From NCBI GenBank assembly GCA_001510295.1, contig LFEZ01000001.1, positions 1 through 41,555 on the forward strand: a DNA stretch of 41,555 nt, in the 5' to 3' direction. The notes under the pieces are model-generated. The model was not told the origin of the DNA, ran no database searches, and saw only the letters and a program-made list of their open reading frames with translations. Position numbers and translations under genes: made by a program. This DNA comes from Thaumarchaeota archaeon casp-thauma4. Its GTDB lineage: Archaea > Thermoproteota > Nitrososphaeria > Nitrososphaerales > Nitrosopumilaceae. Below are positions 23,335-33,656 of this stretch, one piece after another (the stretch's first letter is position 1; every line of letters starts with the position of its first letter).

Positions 23335-24354
23335 ATGTATATTGGAATATCTGGAACTGGGCTAACTGACTCATCTGAAAAATTTCTTAAAAAAATTTTA
23401 GATGAAAATAGTATTTCATCATCAAAAATTGGGATAAATTCTAAAAATAAAAAATATGATTGTGTATTTGTTCTTGGAGGAGATAAAGGAGTTAGAACTT
23501 ATTTCCATAGGACCTTTGACTCATCAATTCCTGTTTTGGGAATCAATGAATCTGAATCTGATGGGTTTCTTTCACAGCTTGATTTGAAACAACTTCCATC
23601 ATTAATTTCGCGTATCAAAAAAATGGATTTTCAGACAGAACAGGTTACTAGATTGGGTGTAAAAATTGATGGAAAAAATGTCTATCCTGTACTAAATGAT
23701 GTTGCTGTTTTTTCTTCTAAAAGTGCTATGCTGATGGAACATACTCTTAGAGTTAATGGTGATGAGGTATGGCATGATAGCAGTGATGGTGTAATAATCT
23801 CTACGCCTATTGGTTCTTCTGCATATTCAATGTCTGCAGGTGGTCCTGTAATTTTTCAAGATTCGGATGTATTTGGAATAATTTCTGTAAACTCTCTTGA
23901 TATAACTAGACGACCGTTGATTGTATCTAATGCAAGTATAATTGAAGTTGATGAAGTTTCATCTAGATTACATTGTGAAGCTGTTTTGGATGGTTTGGAT
24001 CGTTATAAAGTAAAAAATTCTGTGGAAGCTACAAAATATGAACCTTCTGCAAATATTATTCGTTTGAAAAAAGATACCACTGCAATTTCTGCTATTGCTA
24101 AAAAAGTTAAACTTGCTGAAGAATTATTTAATATGCCACCAAGCTCAAAACTACTTCTTAAAATTTTAGAATATGAAGGCTCTATGAGTCAAAAAGAATT
24201 GGTAAAGAAAACATTACTGCCTGATAGAACTGTACGTTTGGCTATGAGTCATTTATTAGAAAAAGGATATGTCAAAAAGAAAGTTTCAATCAGAGATTCA
24301 CGTCAGAAAATATATGAAATATCTAAATTAATTAATTCTGATTTGCAGCAGTAG
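23335..24354 (+). CDS. nadK: NAD kinase fused to a C-terminal winged helix
   Basis: ATP-dependent phosphorylation of NAD to NADP. The kinase domain (residues 1-260) has LGGDKGVRTYF at residues 47-57, keeping the catalytic Asp50 but reading GGDKG instead of the usual GGDGT. It also has YPVLNDVAVFSS and DGVIISTPIGSSAYSMSAGG. Residues 270-339 form a winged-helix DNA-binding-type domain (YEGSMSQKELVKKTLLPDRT, then MSHLLEKGYVKKK). This domain is not part of ordinary NAD kinases and could make the enzyme self-regulating. The 3' end overlaps pyrG by 23 bases. Confidence 0.93.
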   Translation: MYIGISGTGLTDSSEKFLKKILDENSISSSKIGINSKNKKYDCVFVLGGDKGVRTYFHRTFDSSIPVLGINESESDGFLSQLDLKQLPSLISRIKKMDFQTEQVTRLGVKIDGKNVYPVLNDVAVFSSKSAMLMEHTLRVNGDEVWHDSSDGVIISTPIGSSAYSMSAGGPVIFQDSDVFGIISVNSLDITRRPLIVSNASIIEVDEVSSRLHCEAVLDGLDRYKVKNSVEATKYEPSANIIRLKKDTTAISAIAKKVKLAEELFNMPPSSKLLLKILEYEGSMSQKELVKKTLLPDRTVRLAMSHLLEKGYVKKKVSIRDSRQKIYEISKLINSDLQQ

Positions 24355-25933
24355 TAAATGCCTTGAATACATGTTCTGGATATCCTGGTCTGCTATTGAA
24401 TTCAGGATGGAATTGAACCCCTATGAAAAACTTATGAGATGGAATTTCTAAAATTTCCATTCTTCTTCCTTCATCACTTTTACCTGAAAAGATCATGCCT
24501 TTTTGTGCAAATTCATCTAAATATTTTGTATTAAATTCATACCTATGCCTGTGTCTTTTTGAAATTTTTTCCTGTCCATAAATTTTGTTTGCTATTGTAT
24601 CTGGTTTTACATTAATTTCATTTGCACCTAATCTCAATGAGCCGCCCATATCTGTAATGCCGTCTTGTTCTGGAAGCAAATGTATTATCGGATTGTTGGT
24701 ATTTTGTTCAATTTCTGTTGAATTTGCATCTGTGTAATTACAAACATTTCTTGCAAAAGATACTGCTGCCAATTGGAATCCAAAACATATTCCAAGATAG
24801 GGGATATTTTGTTCCCTTGCAAAATTTACAGTTTTTATGATTCCTTCTGAGCCTCTGGTACCGAATCCTCCTGGAACCAATATTCCGTCATATTTAGACA
24901 ATATATCCACATTTCCATTAATCTCTTCTGAATCTATCCAATCTATTTCAATTTTTTTTCCAAGTGATGCAGCTGCATGTTTTAATGCATGATTTACACT
25001 GACATAACTATCTGCAAGTGTTACATATTTTCCCACCATTGCGATGTTAATCGGTTCTCCTTCATTTTGTAATGAATCGACTATCTTATTCCATGTATCC
25101 CAGTTCTGAGATGCATTAACATATCCAATCTTGTTGAATTTTTTAAAAATAACATCTACCAATCCTTGTCCATATAGAATTTTTGGTACTTGAAAAATTG
25201 AATCGACGTCATGACATGAAAATACATCCTTGTCTGTAACATTTGTAAACATTGAGATTTTATTTTTTGTTTTATCCTGTAATGGCATGGAACATCTCAC
25301 GCAAAGTATATCTGGTTGAATTCCAATTCTTCTTAGTTCTTGAACGCTATGTTGTGTAGGTTTAGTTTTTTGTTCACCTACTACATCTAATGATGGTGCT
25401 AATGTGACATGAACAAAAATAATGTTTTCTGGACCTTCTTCAACTCTTATTTGCCTTAATGCCTCTAAAAATGGTAAACTCTCGATATCTCCTACGGTTC
25501 CTCCACATTCTACTACCAACATTTCTAATTCTTCATCTACGGCAATTTTTTTTATTCTATCTTTTATTGCATTTGTAACATGTGGTATAATCTGTACACA
25601 TGCTCCCAAATATTCTCCTTTTCGTTCAGATTCTATTACACTAGAATAAATTTGCGCAGTTGTAATGTTGTGTGATTTTGGTATGTCTTGGTTCAAAAAT
25701 CTTTCATAATTTCCTATATCCATATCACATTCACCTCCGTCGTCTGTTACAAAGACCTCTCCGTGTGCAATTGGGTTCATTGTTCCTGCATCATAATTCA
25801 GATATGGATCAATTTTGACGCATGAAACTTTTTGATCTGATAACTGTAATAATTTGCAAATTGATGATGAAACTACCCCTTTTCCTAGTCCAGACATAAC
25901 TCCTCCTGTGACAAAAATGAACTTTGTCTGCAT
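24332..25933 (-). CDS. pyrG: CTP synthase
   Basis: Converts UTP to CTP with ATP and glutamine. The 533-residue protein starting MQTKFIFVTGGVMSGLGKG has the full synthetase domain and a class I glutaminase domain: nucleophile in LGICFGFQL and GVQFHPEFN near the C-terminus. I chose ATG 25933, since family members begin here and an AATAAAAA box is centred 25 bases upstream; a GTG five codons earlier is less likely. It follows trpA on the same strand but has its own promoter inside the end of trpA. Confidence 0.98.
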   Translation of the reverse strand: MQTKFIFVTGGVMSGLGKGVVSSSICKLLQLSDQKVSCVKIDPYLNYDAGTMNPIAHGEVFVTDDGGECDMDIGNYERFLNQDIPKSHNITTAQIYSSVIESERKGEYLGACVQIIPHVTNAIKDRIKKIAVDEELEMLVVECGGTVGDIESLPFLEALRQIRVEEGPENIIFVHVTLAPSLDVVGEQKTKPTQHSVQELRRIGIQPDILCVRCSMPLQDKTKNKISMFTNVTDKDVFSCHDVDSIFQVPKILYGQGLVDVIFKKFNKIGYVNASQNWDTWNKIVDSLQNEGEPINIAMVGKYVTLADSYVSVNHALKHAAASLGKKIEIDWIDSEEINGNVDILSKYDGILVPGGFGTRGSEGIIKTVNFAREQNIPYLGICFGFQLAAVSFARNVCNYTDANSTEIEQNTNNPIIHLLPEQDGITDMGGSLRLGANEINVKPDTIANKIYGQEKISKRHRHRYEFNTKYLDEFAQKGMIFSGKSDEGRRMEILEIPSHKFFIGVQFHPEFNSRPGYPEHVFKAFTTAANQN

Positions 25934-25973
25934 TTTTTTCTTAAACACTTCTAGTTTTTATTCGTTTATTTTG

Positions 25974-26774
25974 TTATCTGGTTTTGTTTTTTAGTTTTTT
26001 TGTAAATATTGCAATTCGTGTTTGAATCTTATTTGCAGGCGTATTTTCGATAATCTTTATGTTTGCACTACCTACTATCACTGCATCAGCCCCTGATGAA
26101 ACATATTTTTGAACATCCTTTTCGGTAGATACCCCAAATCCTACCCCTACTGGAATTTTTCCTTTTGCAGCAATTTTTGTATTCTTGAGTGCATCTAGTG
26201 TGTATTTGTGAATCTTAGTTTGAACTCCTGTTGTACCAAAAACTGCAACCATGTAAAGGAATCCTGATGTGGATTTGATAATTTGTTCTAATCGATCTTT
26301 TTCTGTATTTGGTGATACAAGAAATATTGTATCCATTCCTATTTTTTTAGCGGCTTTGACATATTCATTTGATTCTTCTATTGACATGTCTGGTAAAATT
26401 AATCCATCAATTCCTGCTTGTTTTGCACGTGAAATAAATTTCAGATATGTTTGATTATACAAGATGTTTGTATATGTCATTAAAACTAGTGGAATGTTTG
26501 ATTCCTTACGTATTTTTTTTACAATTGAAAAGAAATTATCAATTTTTGTTCCATTATTCAATGACTCTGTACTTGCCATCTGAATTGTTGGACCGTCTGC
26601 AATTGGATCTGAAAACGGAAAACCTAATTCAATAATGTCTGCCCCTCCTTGGATTAATCCTCTTACTGCAGACAATGTTGCTTTTTCTGATGGATACCCT
26701 GTCATAATGTATGAGATTAAAGCGGTCTCTTTTTTTGATTTTAATTGGTTAAACTTTTCTTTTATTCTTGACAT
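25974..26774 (-). CDS. trpA: Tryptophan synthase alpha chain
   Basis: Cleaves indole-3-glycerol phosphate to indole and glyceraldehyde-3-phosphate. The 266-residue protein has the catalytic Glu and Asp in [19 protein letters not shown], and [12 protein letters not shown] near the C-terminus for phosphate binding. It is the last gene of the trp operon, overlapping the 3' end of trpB by 26 bases. Confidence 0.98.
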   Translation of the reverse strand: MSRIKEKFNQLKSKKETALISYIMTGYPSEKATLSAVRGLIQGGADIIELGFPFSDPIADGPTIQMASTESLNNGTKIDNFFSIVKKIRKESNIPLVLMTYTNILYNQTYLKFISRAKQAGIDGLILPDMSIEESNEYVKAAKKIGMDTIFLVSPNTEKDRLEQIIKSTSGFLYMVAVFGTTGVQTKIHKYTLDALKNTKIAAKGKIPVGVGFGVSTEKDVQKYVSSGADAVIVGSANIKIIENTPANKIQTRIAIFTKKLKNKTR

Positions 26775-27945
26775 TTTTTGCCAAATACTCCTTTACAATA
26801 TCGATGTCTTTGTCACCTCTACCTGACAGGGTAACTACAATTGATTCTGTTTTTTTCATCTTTTTTGAAATTTTAATTGCATGTGCTATTGCATGTGCTG
26901 ATTCTAATGCCGGAATAATTCCTTCAGTTCGTGTAAGAATTAAAAATGCATTAATCGCTTCATCATCTGTCACTGCTTTGTATTCTACTCGATTTTTATC
27001 TTTAAGATATGCATGTTCAGGTCCAACTCCTGGATAATCTAGTCCTGCAGAAATGCTGTGTGTTTCACTAATCTGCCCATCTTCATCTTGCATTAGGTAT
27101 GTCATCATTCCGTGCAAGACTCCTTTCTTACCTGCAGTAAGTGGGGCTGAATGTAATTTTGTTTTCACTCCTTTTCCTCCTGCTTCTATTCCTATAATCT
27201 TGGCATTTGTATCAATTAGTGGATAAAATGTTCCTATTGCATTAGATCCTCCACCTACACATGCAATTACTACACTTGGAATTTTCTTCATTTGTTTTTT
27301 AATTTCTATTCCAATTACTTTTTGAAAATCTCTTACCATGAGAGGATATGGGTGTGGTCCAACTGCTGAACCTAACAGATAATATGTCGAGTCCACATTT
27401 GTAATCCAATCCCTCATTGCTTCATTTATTGCATCTTTTAATGTCATTGAACCTGATTTTACAGCATGTACTTTAGCACCTAATAATTCCATTCTGAAAA
27501 CATTTTGTTTTTGACGTAATGTGTCCACATATCCCATGTAAATTTCAGCTTTTAATCCTAAACTCGCACATGCCATTGCAGTTGCTACTCCATGTTGGCC
27601 TGCTCCGGTTTCTGCAATTATTCTTTTTTTGCCCATACGTTTGGCGAGTAATGCTTGTCCCAACGTATTATTGATTTTATGAGCTCCTCCATGTAACAAA
27701 TCTTCTCTTTTCAAATAGATTTTTGCTCCTCCTATAGTTTTAGTAAGATTTCTTGCAAAATAGATTGGAGTTGGTCTTCCTGCATAATCAATTAATAATC
27801 TTCCAAGTTCTTTTTTGAAGTTTTTATCATTTCTAATCTTGAGGTAATTTTTTTCTAATTCTTCTATTGCTGGCGCAAGTGTTTCTGGAATGTATTTTCC
27901 ACCAAATTCTCCAAATCTTCCATTTTTTGGTATTCCTATTTTCAT
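26749..27945 (-). CDS. trpB: Tryptophan synthase beta chain (TrpB1 type)
   Basis: PLP enzyme that joins indole and serine to give tryptophan. The N-terminus [15 protein letters not shown] identifies the TrpB1 subtype that works with TrpA. The PLP lysine lies in [10 protein letters not shown] and phosphate binding in [10 protein letters not shown]. The 398-residue length is normal. It overlaps trpC by 4 bases and trpA by 26, indicating co-translation of both subunits. Confidence 0.98.
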   Translation of the reverse strand: MKIGIPKNGRFGEFGGKYIPETLAPAIEELEKNYLKIRNDKNFKKELGRLLIDYAGRPTPIYFARNLTKTIGGAKIYLKREDLLHGGAHKINNTLGQALLAKRMGKKRIIAETGAGQHGVATAMACASLGLKAEIYMGYVDTLRQKQNVFRMELLGAKVHAVKSGSMTLKDAINEAMRDWITNVDSTYYLLGSAVGPHPYPLMVRDFQKVIGIEIKKQMKKIPSVVIACVGGGSNAIGTFYPLIDTNAKIIGIEAGGKGVKTKLHSAPLTAGKKGVLHGMMTYLMQDEDGQISETHSISAGLDYPGVGPEHAYLKDKNRVEYKAVTDDEAINAFLILTRTEGIIPALESAHAIAHAIKISKKMKKTESIVVTLSGRGDKDIDIVKEYLAKNVKNKRKV

Positions 27946-28724
27946 ATTGAATTCACTAATCTTCTGACTGTATGTTCAATGTTATCATTTTTCATTATTG
28001 CTGTTCCTATAAGATACCCTTTTGCACCACATTTATGAAGAAATCGAATATCCTCCTGAGATTCAATCCCGCTCTCTGAGATGATAATTTTAGATGAATC
28101 TGTTTTTTCTAGTATGTTTTTTGTTGTATTCAGATCAATTTTTAATGTATCTAAATTTCGATTATTTATCCCAATAATATCTGCATTAGTTTTACATGCA
28201 TTTTCAAATTCTTTTGATGTATGTGCTTCGACTATCACTTTCACTCCGTTTTTGTGACCATATCCAATTAATTCATCCATTTCAAGTATCATTTTCTTAT
28301 CAAAAAGAGATTGGATTAGTAGAAAGTAATCAGCACCTATTTTTTTAGCAGCGTCAATCTGTATTTTATCAATTGTTATGTCTTTCATTAACATTGGAAT
28401 TTTTACTGCTTTTCTAACTTTCATGAAAAGTTCTGGAGACCCATCAAACAAAAATGGTTGAGTTAATACTGATAATGCTGAAGCTCCTCCATTAACCATC
28501 TGTGATGCAATATCTACTGGATCTACTACTTTTCTAATATTTCCTAATGCAGGAGATGAAAATTTTATTTCTGTAATCAATGGTGCATGTTGTGAATTAA
28601 TTATTATTTCCCCTAAATCAATTCCTGAATTTGATAATGATTCTGAAATATTATAAACTCCGTCATCAATTGCATTTTTAGAATTATTTACAAGTTTCTC
28701 TAAAATCTTTTCCATCTCATTCAA
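27942..28724 (-). CDS. trpC: Indole-3-glycerol-phosphate synthase
   Basis: Closes the indole ring from carboxyphenylaminodeoxyribulose phosphate. The 260-residue (beta/alpha)8 protein keeps the expected catalytic blocks: [41 protein letters not shown] and ISESGI. It is a single IGPS domain with no attached TrpF domain. Overlaps trpD by 8 bases. Confidence 0.97.
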   Translation of the reverse strand: MNEMEKILEKLVNNSKNAIDDGVYNISESLSNSGIDLGEIIINSQHAPLITEIKFSSPALGNIRKVVDPVDIASQMVNGGASALSVLTQPFLFDGSPELFMKVRKAVKIPMLMKDITIDKIQIDAAKKIGADYFLLIQSLFDKKMILEMDELIGYGHKNGVKVIVEAHTSKEFENACKTNADIIGINNRNLDTLKIDLNTTKNILEKTDSSKIIISESGIESQEDIRFLHKCGAKGYLIGTAIMKNDNIEHTVRRLVNSI

Positions 28725-29736
28725 ACTCCTCTAGTTTTTCTAATGCATTATTCTCTTTTGTAAATTGCATTAACTTCTTAAACGCTTTTCCATTGTTTAT
28801 TGTCTGTCGAGCTAATTCAATACCTTCTTCAAATTTATTACAGATCCCTCCTACAACAAGTCCTCCTGCAGCATTTAAGATTGTAATTTCTTTCATTGTT
28901 TTATTTGATGTATTATTCAATACTTTAACAAACGCATCTGTTGCCTCTTTTTTTGTTGAAATTTGAATATCTGATAGATTCCCTTTCTCTAGGCCATATT
29001 TACTTGGGTCAATTATGAATTGTGTTATTTCCTCATTTTTTAATAAACATGCTTTATTTTTTGATGTTGTTGATAGTTCATCCATGCCGTCATCAGATCT
29101 CACTGTTAGCACTGTATCTGAAAAATTCTTTTGCATAATTTTTACAATTCTTTCAATGTAATTATCTGCAAAAACTCCTATCATCTGATGCCTTACTTTT
29201 GCTGGATTGCATAAAGGACCTAAGAGATTAAACGCGGTTCTTTTACCAATTATTTTTCTAGCTGGAGCAACATTTTTCATAGCAGGATGAAATTTTGGTG
29301 CAAACATGAATCCTATTCCTATCTTTTCAATCATTTCTTCAACTACCCATGGCTCTGAATTCAAATCAAATCCAAAATATTCGAAAATGTCTGCACTGCC
29401 TGACACGCCTGAAACCGAGCGATTTCCATGTTTTGCAACACTTACTCCTGCTCCTGCAATAACAAACGACGCTGCTGTGGAAATGTTGAAGGTTTGTAAA
29501 TTATCCCCTCCTGTACCACATACATCAATTAAGTTTCCGTGACAACGTGGATTGATGTTTACTGAATACTCGTTCATTTTTGTAAACATCGCACGTAGTT
29601 CCTCATTCGTTTCTCCTTTTTCTGATAAATTTCTGAGAAATTCTGCAATTTCTTCATCATTGCTATTTCCATTTAGAATTTCACTCATCACTGATGACAT
29701 TTCATCAAATGTCAAATCTCCATTAATTTTTTTCAT
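28717..29736 (-). CDS. trpD: Anthranilate phosphoribosyltransferase
   Basis: Adds phosphoribosyl from PRPP to anthranilate. The 339-residue protein has the glycine-rich VCGTGGDNLQTFNIST PRPP site, HGNRSVSGVSGSAD and GIGFMFAPKFHPAM blocks. Overlaps trpG by 14 bases and trpC by 8. Confidence 0.98.
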   Translation of the reverse strand: MKKINGDLTFDEMSSVMSEILNGNSNDEEIAEFLRNLSEKGETNEELRAMFTKMNEYSVNINPRCHGNLIDVCGTGGDNLQTFNISTAASFVIAGAGVSVAKHGNRSVSGVSGSADIFEYFGFDLNSEPWVVEEMIEKIGIGFMFAPKFHPAMKNVAPARKIIGKRTAFNLLGPLCNPAKVRHQMIGVFADNYIERIVKIMQKNFSDTVLTVRSDDGMDELSTTSKNKACLLKNEEITQFIIDPSKYGLEKGNLSDIQISTKKEATDAFVKVLNNTSNKTMKEITILNAAGGLVVGGICNKFEEGIELARQTINNGKAFKKLMQFTKENNALEKLEEFE

Positions 29737-30322
29737 GATTTTTTACTTTTTCTATGAAATTAGAAAATATCTTTGTTCCTTCATCTGTCAATATTGATTC
29801 AGGATGAAATTGAACTCCTTCAATTAGATATTCTTTGTGACTTACGCCCATCACTTCTCCATCATCTTCTGCAACCGCAGTAATTTTCAAGGAATTTGGT
29901 ATGATTGTTTTTTCCCCTACAAGTGAGTGATATCTAGTTGCTCTAAATGGATTTTTTACTCCTGCAAATAATGATTCCCCTGTATGTTTTATTTGACTTG
30001 TTTTTCCATGACGAATGTTTTTTGCATTAACAATCTTCCCTCCAAAACATGAAATTATTCCTTGATGTCCAAGACAAACTCCAAGAATTGGTTTTTTTGG
30101 TCCAAGCTCTGTAATTACTCTTTTACAAATTCCAAAATATCTTTCATCATCTGGAGTTCCTGGACCTGGAGAGATAATTATTGCATCATAATTTGAATCT
30201 TCGATATCTTTTATTGTTATTCTGTCATTTCTAATCACATCTGACGTTACACCCAATTCCCCTAATCTTTGGGCAATATTATATACAAAAGAATCATAAT
30301 TATCAATAATTAGAAATTTCAT
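29723..30322 (-). CDS. trpG: Anthranilate synthase glutaminase subunit
   Basis: Supplies ammonia from glutamine to TrpE. The 199-residue class I amidotransferase has the nucleophile Cys in GVCLGHQGI, the RYHSLVGEK loop and the His/Glu pair in GVQFHPESIL. Overlaps trpE by 4 bases. The genome context (next to trpE) supports anthranilate synthase over the para-aminobenzoate homologue. Confidence 0.97.
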   Translation of the reverse strand: MKFLIIDNYDSFVYNIAQRLGELGVTSDVIRNDRITIKDIEDSNYDAIIISPGPGTPDDERYFGICKRVITELGPKKPILGVCLGHQGIISCFGGKIVNAKNIRHGKTSQIKHTGESLFAGVKNPFRATRYHSLVGEKTIIPNSLKITAVAEDDGEVMGVSHKEYLIEGVQFHPESILTDEGTKIFSNFIEKVKNHEKN

Positions 30323-31674
30323 TTTGAAGCCTCCTTTAATGCTGTAATCATTGCATTTGCTTTATGTTCTGTTTCTTTGAATTCATTTTCTGCAATAGAA
30401 TCAAATACAATTCCTGCTCCTGCTTGGACAAATCCTTTCTCCTTATCTGCAAAAATACTCCTAATTGCAATTGCAAAATCACAGCATCCATTAAATGAAA
30501 AATACCCTACTGCTCCTGCATATGTTTCCCTTTGGGTTGGTTCCAATTCTTGAATTATCTCCATCGCTCTTACTTTTGGCGCTCCTGATACGGTTCCTGC
30601 TGGAAAAACTGCTTGAAATGCATCATACATGTCATGCTTTTCATTCAATTTGCCAACTACATGTGTCACTATGTGTTGAACATGACTGAATCTCTTAATT
30701 TGCATTAATTCTTTTACTTTTACGGTTCCATAATCACAAACTCTTCCAATATCATTTCGGCCTAAATCCACAAGCATTGTATGTTCTGCAATTTCTTTTT
30801 CATCATGTAGCAATTCATCTTTTAGTTTTTTGTTTTTCTCTTCATCATTGGTAATTTTTCTTGTACCTGCTATTGGAAACGTCTCTACATCTCTTCCAGT
30901 TACTCTTAGTAGCATTTCTGGACTTGATCCAATTGTTATGTTATCTTTCATTTTAAGATGAAACATGTATGGTGATGGATTTAACTCTCGAAGTTTTTCA
31001 TACACTCTGAGATAATCCCCTTTCCCCTCAAATGAGAATCTCCTGGAAAGAACAACCTGAAATACATCTCCACTATGAACATATTCTTTTGCTTTTTTTA
31101 CAATTTTCTTAAATTCATCCTCATTCAGATTTGGATTGATGTCTGACATTTCAAACATGCCTATTTCTCCATCTGTTTTTTGTATACTGTCTTTTCTATC
31201 TATGTCATAATAAAAATAGAAAAACTTCTTTTTTTTATTATCGTAAAGGATGCCATCATTATAGATTCCAAATTCCATTATTGATTTTTCTAAATCTTTG
31301 TCACCTGGTATATTTTCAAATAGTCTAATTGCATCGTAGTCGATATTTCCTACAGCTCCTCCCAAATATCGATAAGACATGTCATCTGTTTTTTTTATTA
31401 ATTTTTTGATTTCTTCTAGTGGTGTGTCTGTTTGAATTGTCTTTATTTTCCCACCTCTATCTTGAATTGTTATTCTGTTAAAGTAACATTTTACAATTAA
31501 TTCTGGGTCAAATCCCATAATGGATGTCTCTGAAAGTTCATCTGGTCCTTCTAATGATTCGAACAAAAAAGAATGTGTATAGTTTTTAGATATTTTTTTG
31601 TAAACGTCAAATGGTTGGGTTTCAGTGTACACTAGAGGAATCTTAGAAATGATGTGTTTCCCAAAGGTGTTCAC
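30319..31674 (-). CDS. trpE: Anthranilate synthase component I
   Basis: Makes anthranilate from chorismate and is the committed step to tryptophan. The 451-residue protein has the N-terminal SFLFESLEG segment that corresponds to the tryptophan feedback site, and C-terminal chorismate-enzyme blocks PIAGTRKITNDEEKN, VDLGRNDIGRVC, FPAGTVSGAPKVRAMEI and FVQAGAGIVFDS. It is the first gene of the operon and starts with GTG; a TATA-like TATTTAAA lies about 30 bases upstream. Confidence 0.98.
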   Translation of the reverse strand: MNTFGKHIISKIPLVYTETQPFDVYKKISKNYTHSFLFESLEGPDELSETSIMGFDPELIVKCYFNRITIQDRGGKIKTIQTDTPLEEIKKLIKKTDDMSYRYLGGAVGNIDYDAIRLFENIPGDKDLEKSIMEFGIYNDGILYDNKKKKFFYFYYDIDRKDSIQKTDGEIGMFEMSDINPNLNEDEFKKIVKKAKEYVHSGDVFQVVLSRRFSFEGKGDYLRVYEKLRELNPSPYMFHLKMKDNITIGSSPEMLLRVTGRDVETFPIAGTRKITNDEEKNKKLKDELLHDEKEIAEHTMLVDLGRNDIGRVCDYGTVKVKELMQIKRFSHVQHIVTHVVGKLNEKHDMYDAFQAVFPAGTVSGAPKVRAMEIIQELEPTQRETYAGAVGYFSFNGCCDFAIAIRSIFADKEKGFVQAGAGIVFDSIAENEFKETEHKANAMITALKEASK

Positions 31675-31699
31675 CCATAGGCATGCTATTAGTATACGA

Positions 31700-31707
31700 T
31701 ATTTAAA
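31700..31707 (-). promoter_or_regulatory. Probable TATA box of the trp operon
   Basis: TTTAAATA on the minus strand is centred about 30 bases before GTG 31674, so transcription should begin a few bases upstream of the start codon. The spacing to the divergent TATA box at 31741 is only about 33 bases. Confidence 0.5.
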
Positions 31708-31740
31708 CTCTAAATAGATGTTACAGTAAAGTACGGTACC

Positions 31741-31748
31741 TTTATATC
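31741..31748 (+). promoter_or_regulatory. TATA box of the 65-residue zinc protein gene
   Basis: TTTATATC is centred about 25 bases before ATG 31770, which supports that start over an ATG-less upstream extension. Confidence 0.6.
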
Positions 31749-31769
31749 GTATTGGGTTCTATTAGGAGT

Positions 31770-31967
31770 ATGAGTCAGTTAGTATATTCTGGAAAATCTG
31801 CTTTAATTCAGGATTTTATTTTAAAGACCGAACCTGTGTTTTTGAGAACTGATGCCTATGAATTGAATTGCTATGTTTGTAAAAAAGGACTCCAAGATGA
31901 AACGTCACTTACTGCAAAAACTCTCGATTCAAAAAATATAATGTTATGTGAAAAACATTTTGAATAA
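31770..31967 (+). CDS. Small Cys/His zinc-finger-like protein, unknown
   Basis: A 65-residue protein starting MSQLVYSGKSALIQDF. The C-terminal half has LNCYVCKKGLQDE (CxxC) and MLCEKHFE (C-x2-H), a plausible four-ligand zinc site. The start is set by the TATA box 25 bases upstream; an A/G-rich GGAG just before the ATG is probably not used in a leaderless mRNA. It is divergent from the trp operon and its stop abuts the ilvD stop. Resembles the proteins at 15202 and 17838 in the ligand pattern. Confidence 0.7.
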   Translation: MSQLVYSGKSALIQDFILKTEPVFLRTDAYELNCYVCKKGLQDETSLTAKTLDSKNIMLCEKHFE

Positions 31968-33656
31968 TTAGTACTGTGCAGGTTTTGTAACTGCACCATT
32001 TGCTGCAGATCCCACAAGTGATGCATATTTTGCAAGTGCGCCTGTAGTGTAGTTTGGTGCAGGTCTTCTCCATTGTTCTTTTCTAGTAGCTAATTCCTCT
32101 TCAGATACATGTAGATTAAGTGAATTATCTTCTAATCTGATTGATATTTTATCTCCATTTTTTACCAATGCTATTGGTCCTCCAACAAATGCTTCTGGTG
32201 CAACATGCCCTACCATGAATCCACGTGTTCCTCCTGAAAATCTACCGTCTGTGACCATTGCAACCTTCTTTCCTAGTCCTTGACCTATAAGCGCTGCAGT
32301 TGTGGACAACATTTCTCTCATTCCCGGACCTCCTTTGGGGCCTTCATATCTAATCACTACCACATCTCCTTCATCTATTTCGCCTTTTGAAACTGCTTCA
32401 AATGCATATTCTTCTCTATCGTAAACCTTTGCAATTCCTGTGAATTCTCTCATTTCAACTCCTGCGGTTTTAATCACGCCTCCCTCTGGTGCTAATGTGC
32501 CTTTTAGAATTACTGCTGTACCAACTTCATGTATTGGCTGTTCTACAGATTTTACAATTTGTTGATCAGGAACTTCCATAATTGCTAATTCTTCTAAATT
32601 CTGTTTAATTGTTTTACCTGTAACCGTCATAGAATCTCCATGTATCAGATTTTTGTCTAATAATTTTTTCATAATTAATGGTATTCCTCCAATTTTATCT
32701 AAACTATTCATTACATAATTCCCCCCAGGTTTCATATCTGCAAGATGCGGTGTCTTTTTCCTAATTCTCTCAAAATCATCATATGTGAGATTAATTCCTG
32801 CTTCATTTGCCATTGCCAATAAATGTAAAATTCCATTTGTAGAGCCCCCTACTGCATTTAACATTGTGATTGAATTTTCAAATGCCTCAAATGTTACAAT
32901 ATCTAGTGGTTTTATGCCTAATTGAAGTAAATTTGTACAGGCTTTTCCAGTTTCAAACACTATTTTACTTCGTCTATCATCCTCTGCAGGCGGGCTAGCA
33001 CTTCCTGGTAATGATAATCCAATTGCTTCTGAAATTGATGCCATTGTATTTGCAGTAAACATGCCTCCGCACGAACCTGCATTGGGACATGCTACATTTT
33101 CAATATTTTCCAACTCTTCTGCTGAAATCTTTCCTGCATTGTATTCTCCCACAGCTTCGTAAACATCTACTACTGTTAGCTCTCTTCCATTTAAAATTCC
33201 TGGCATCATAGTTCCACCATAAACGAATACTGAAGGTATGTTGAGTCTTATCATTCCCATCATTGTTCCTGGTAGACTTTTATCACATCCTGCTATTCCA
33301 ACTAGTGCATCATATTGATGTGCTCTTACCATTAACTCAATTGAATCTGCAATTACTTCTCTACTGATCAATGAGGATTTCATCCCTTCATGACCCATTG
33401 CAATTCCATCACTCACTGCAATTGTACTAAATTCTCTTGGTGTTGCTCCCCCCTCAGTTACTCCTTGTTTTGCTTGTTGGGCAAGATTTGCAAGATGAAT
33501 GTTACAAGGAGTTGCCTCATTACCTGTATGACATACTCCCACAAATGATTTGCTTAAATCTTCATTTGTGAGTCCCATTGCTTTATACATTGCACGGTGT
33601 GGAGCTCGAGCTGTACCTTCAACAACATTTCTACTTGAAATTTTCATCTTACTCAC
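31968..33656 (-). CDS. ilvD: Dihydroxy-acid dehydratase
   Basis: Fe-S enzyme of valine, isoleucine and pantothenate synthesis that dehydrates dihydroxy acids to keto acids. The 562-residue protein has cluster cysteines in [22 protein letters not shown] and [15 protein letters not shown]. Family blocks such as [12 protein letters not shown] and [17 protein letters not shown] are intact. The start is GTG (33656), overlapping the upstream gene's stop by 4 bases; an ATG three codons later (33647) is an alternative. Confidence 0.98.
   Translation of the reverse strand: MSKMKISSRNVVEGTARAPHRAMYKAMGLTNEDLSKSFVGVCHTGNEATPCNIHLANLAQQAKQGVTEGGATPREFSTIAVSDGIAMGHEGMKSSLISREVIADSIELMVRAHQYDALVGIAGCDKSLPGTMMGMIRLNIPSVFVYGGTMMPGILNGRELTVVDVYEAVGEYNAGKISAEELENIENVACPNAGSCGGMFTANTMASISEAIGLSLPGSASPPAEDDRRSKIVFETGKACTNLLQLGIKPLDIVTFEAFENSITMLNAVGGSTNGILHLLAMANEAGINLTYDDFERIRKKTPHLADMKPGGNYVMNSLDKIGGIPLIMKKLLDKNLIHGDSMTVTGKTIKQNLEELAIMEVPDQQIVKSVEQPIHEVGTAVILKGTLAPEGGVIKTAGVEMREFTGIAKVYDREEYAFEAVSKGEIDEGDVVVIRYEGPKGGPGMREMLSTTAALIGQGLGKKVAMVTDGRFSGGTRGFMVGHVAPEAFVGGPIALVKNGDKISIRLEDNSLNLHVSEEELATRKEQWRRPAPNYTTGALAKYASLVGSAANGAVTKPAQY

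Noticed and set aside
31728-31743. AAAGTACGGTACCTTT as a possible operator between the trp operon and the divergent zinc gene
   Set aside because: Only the outer four bases on each side pair; the inner part is a direct repeat, so it is not a convincing palindrome.
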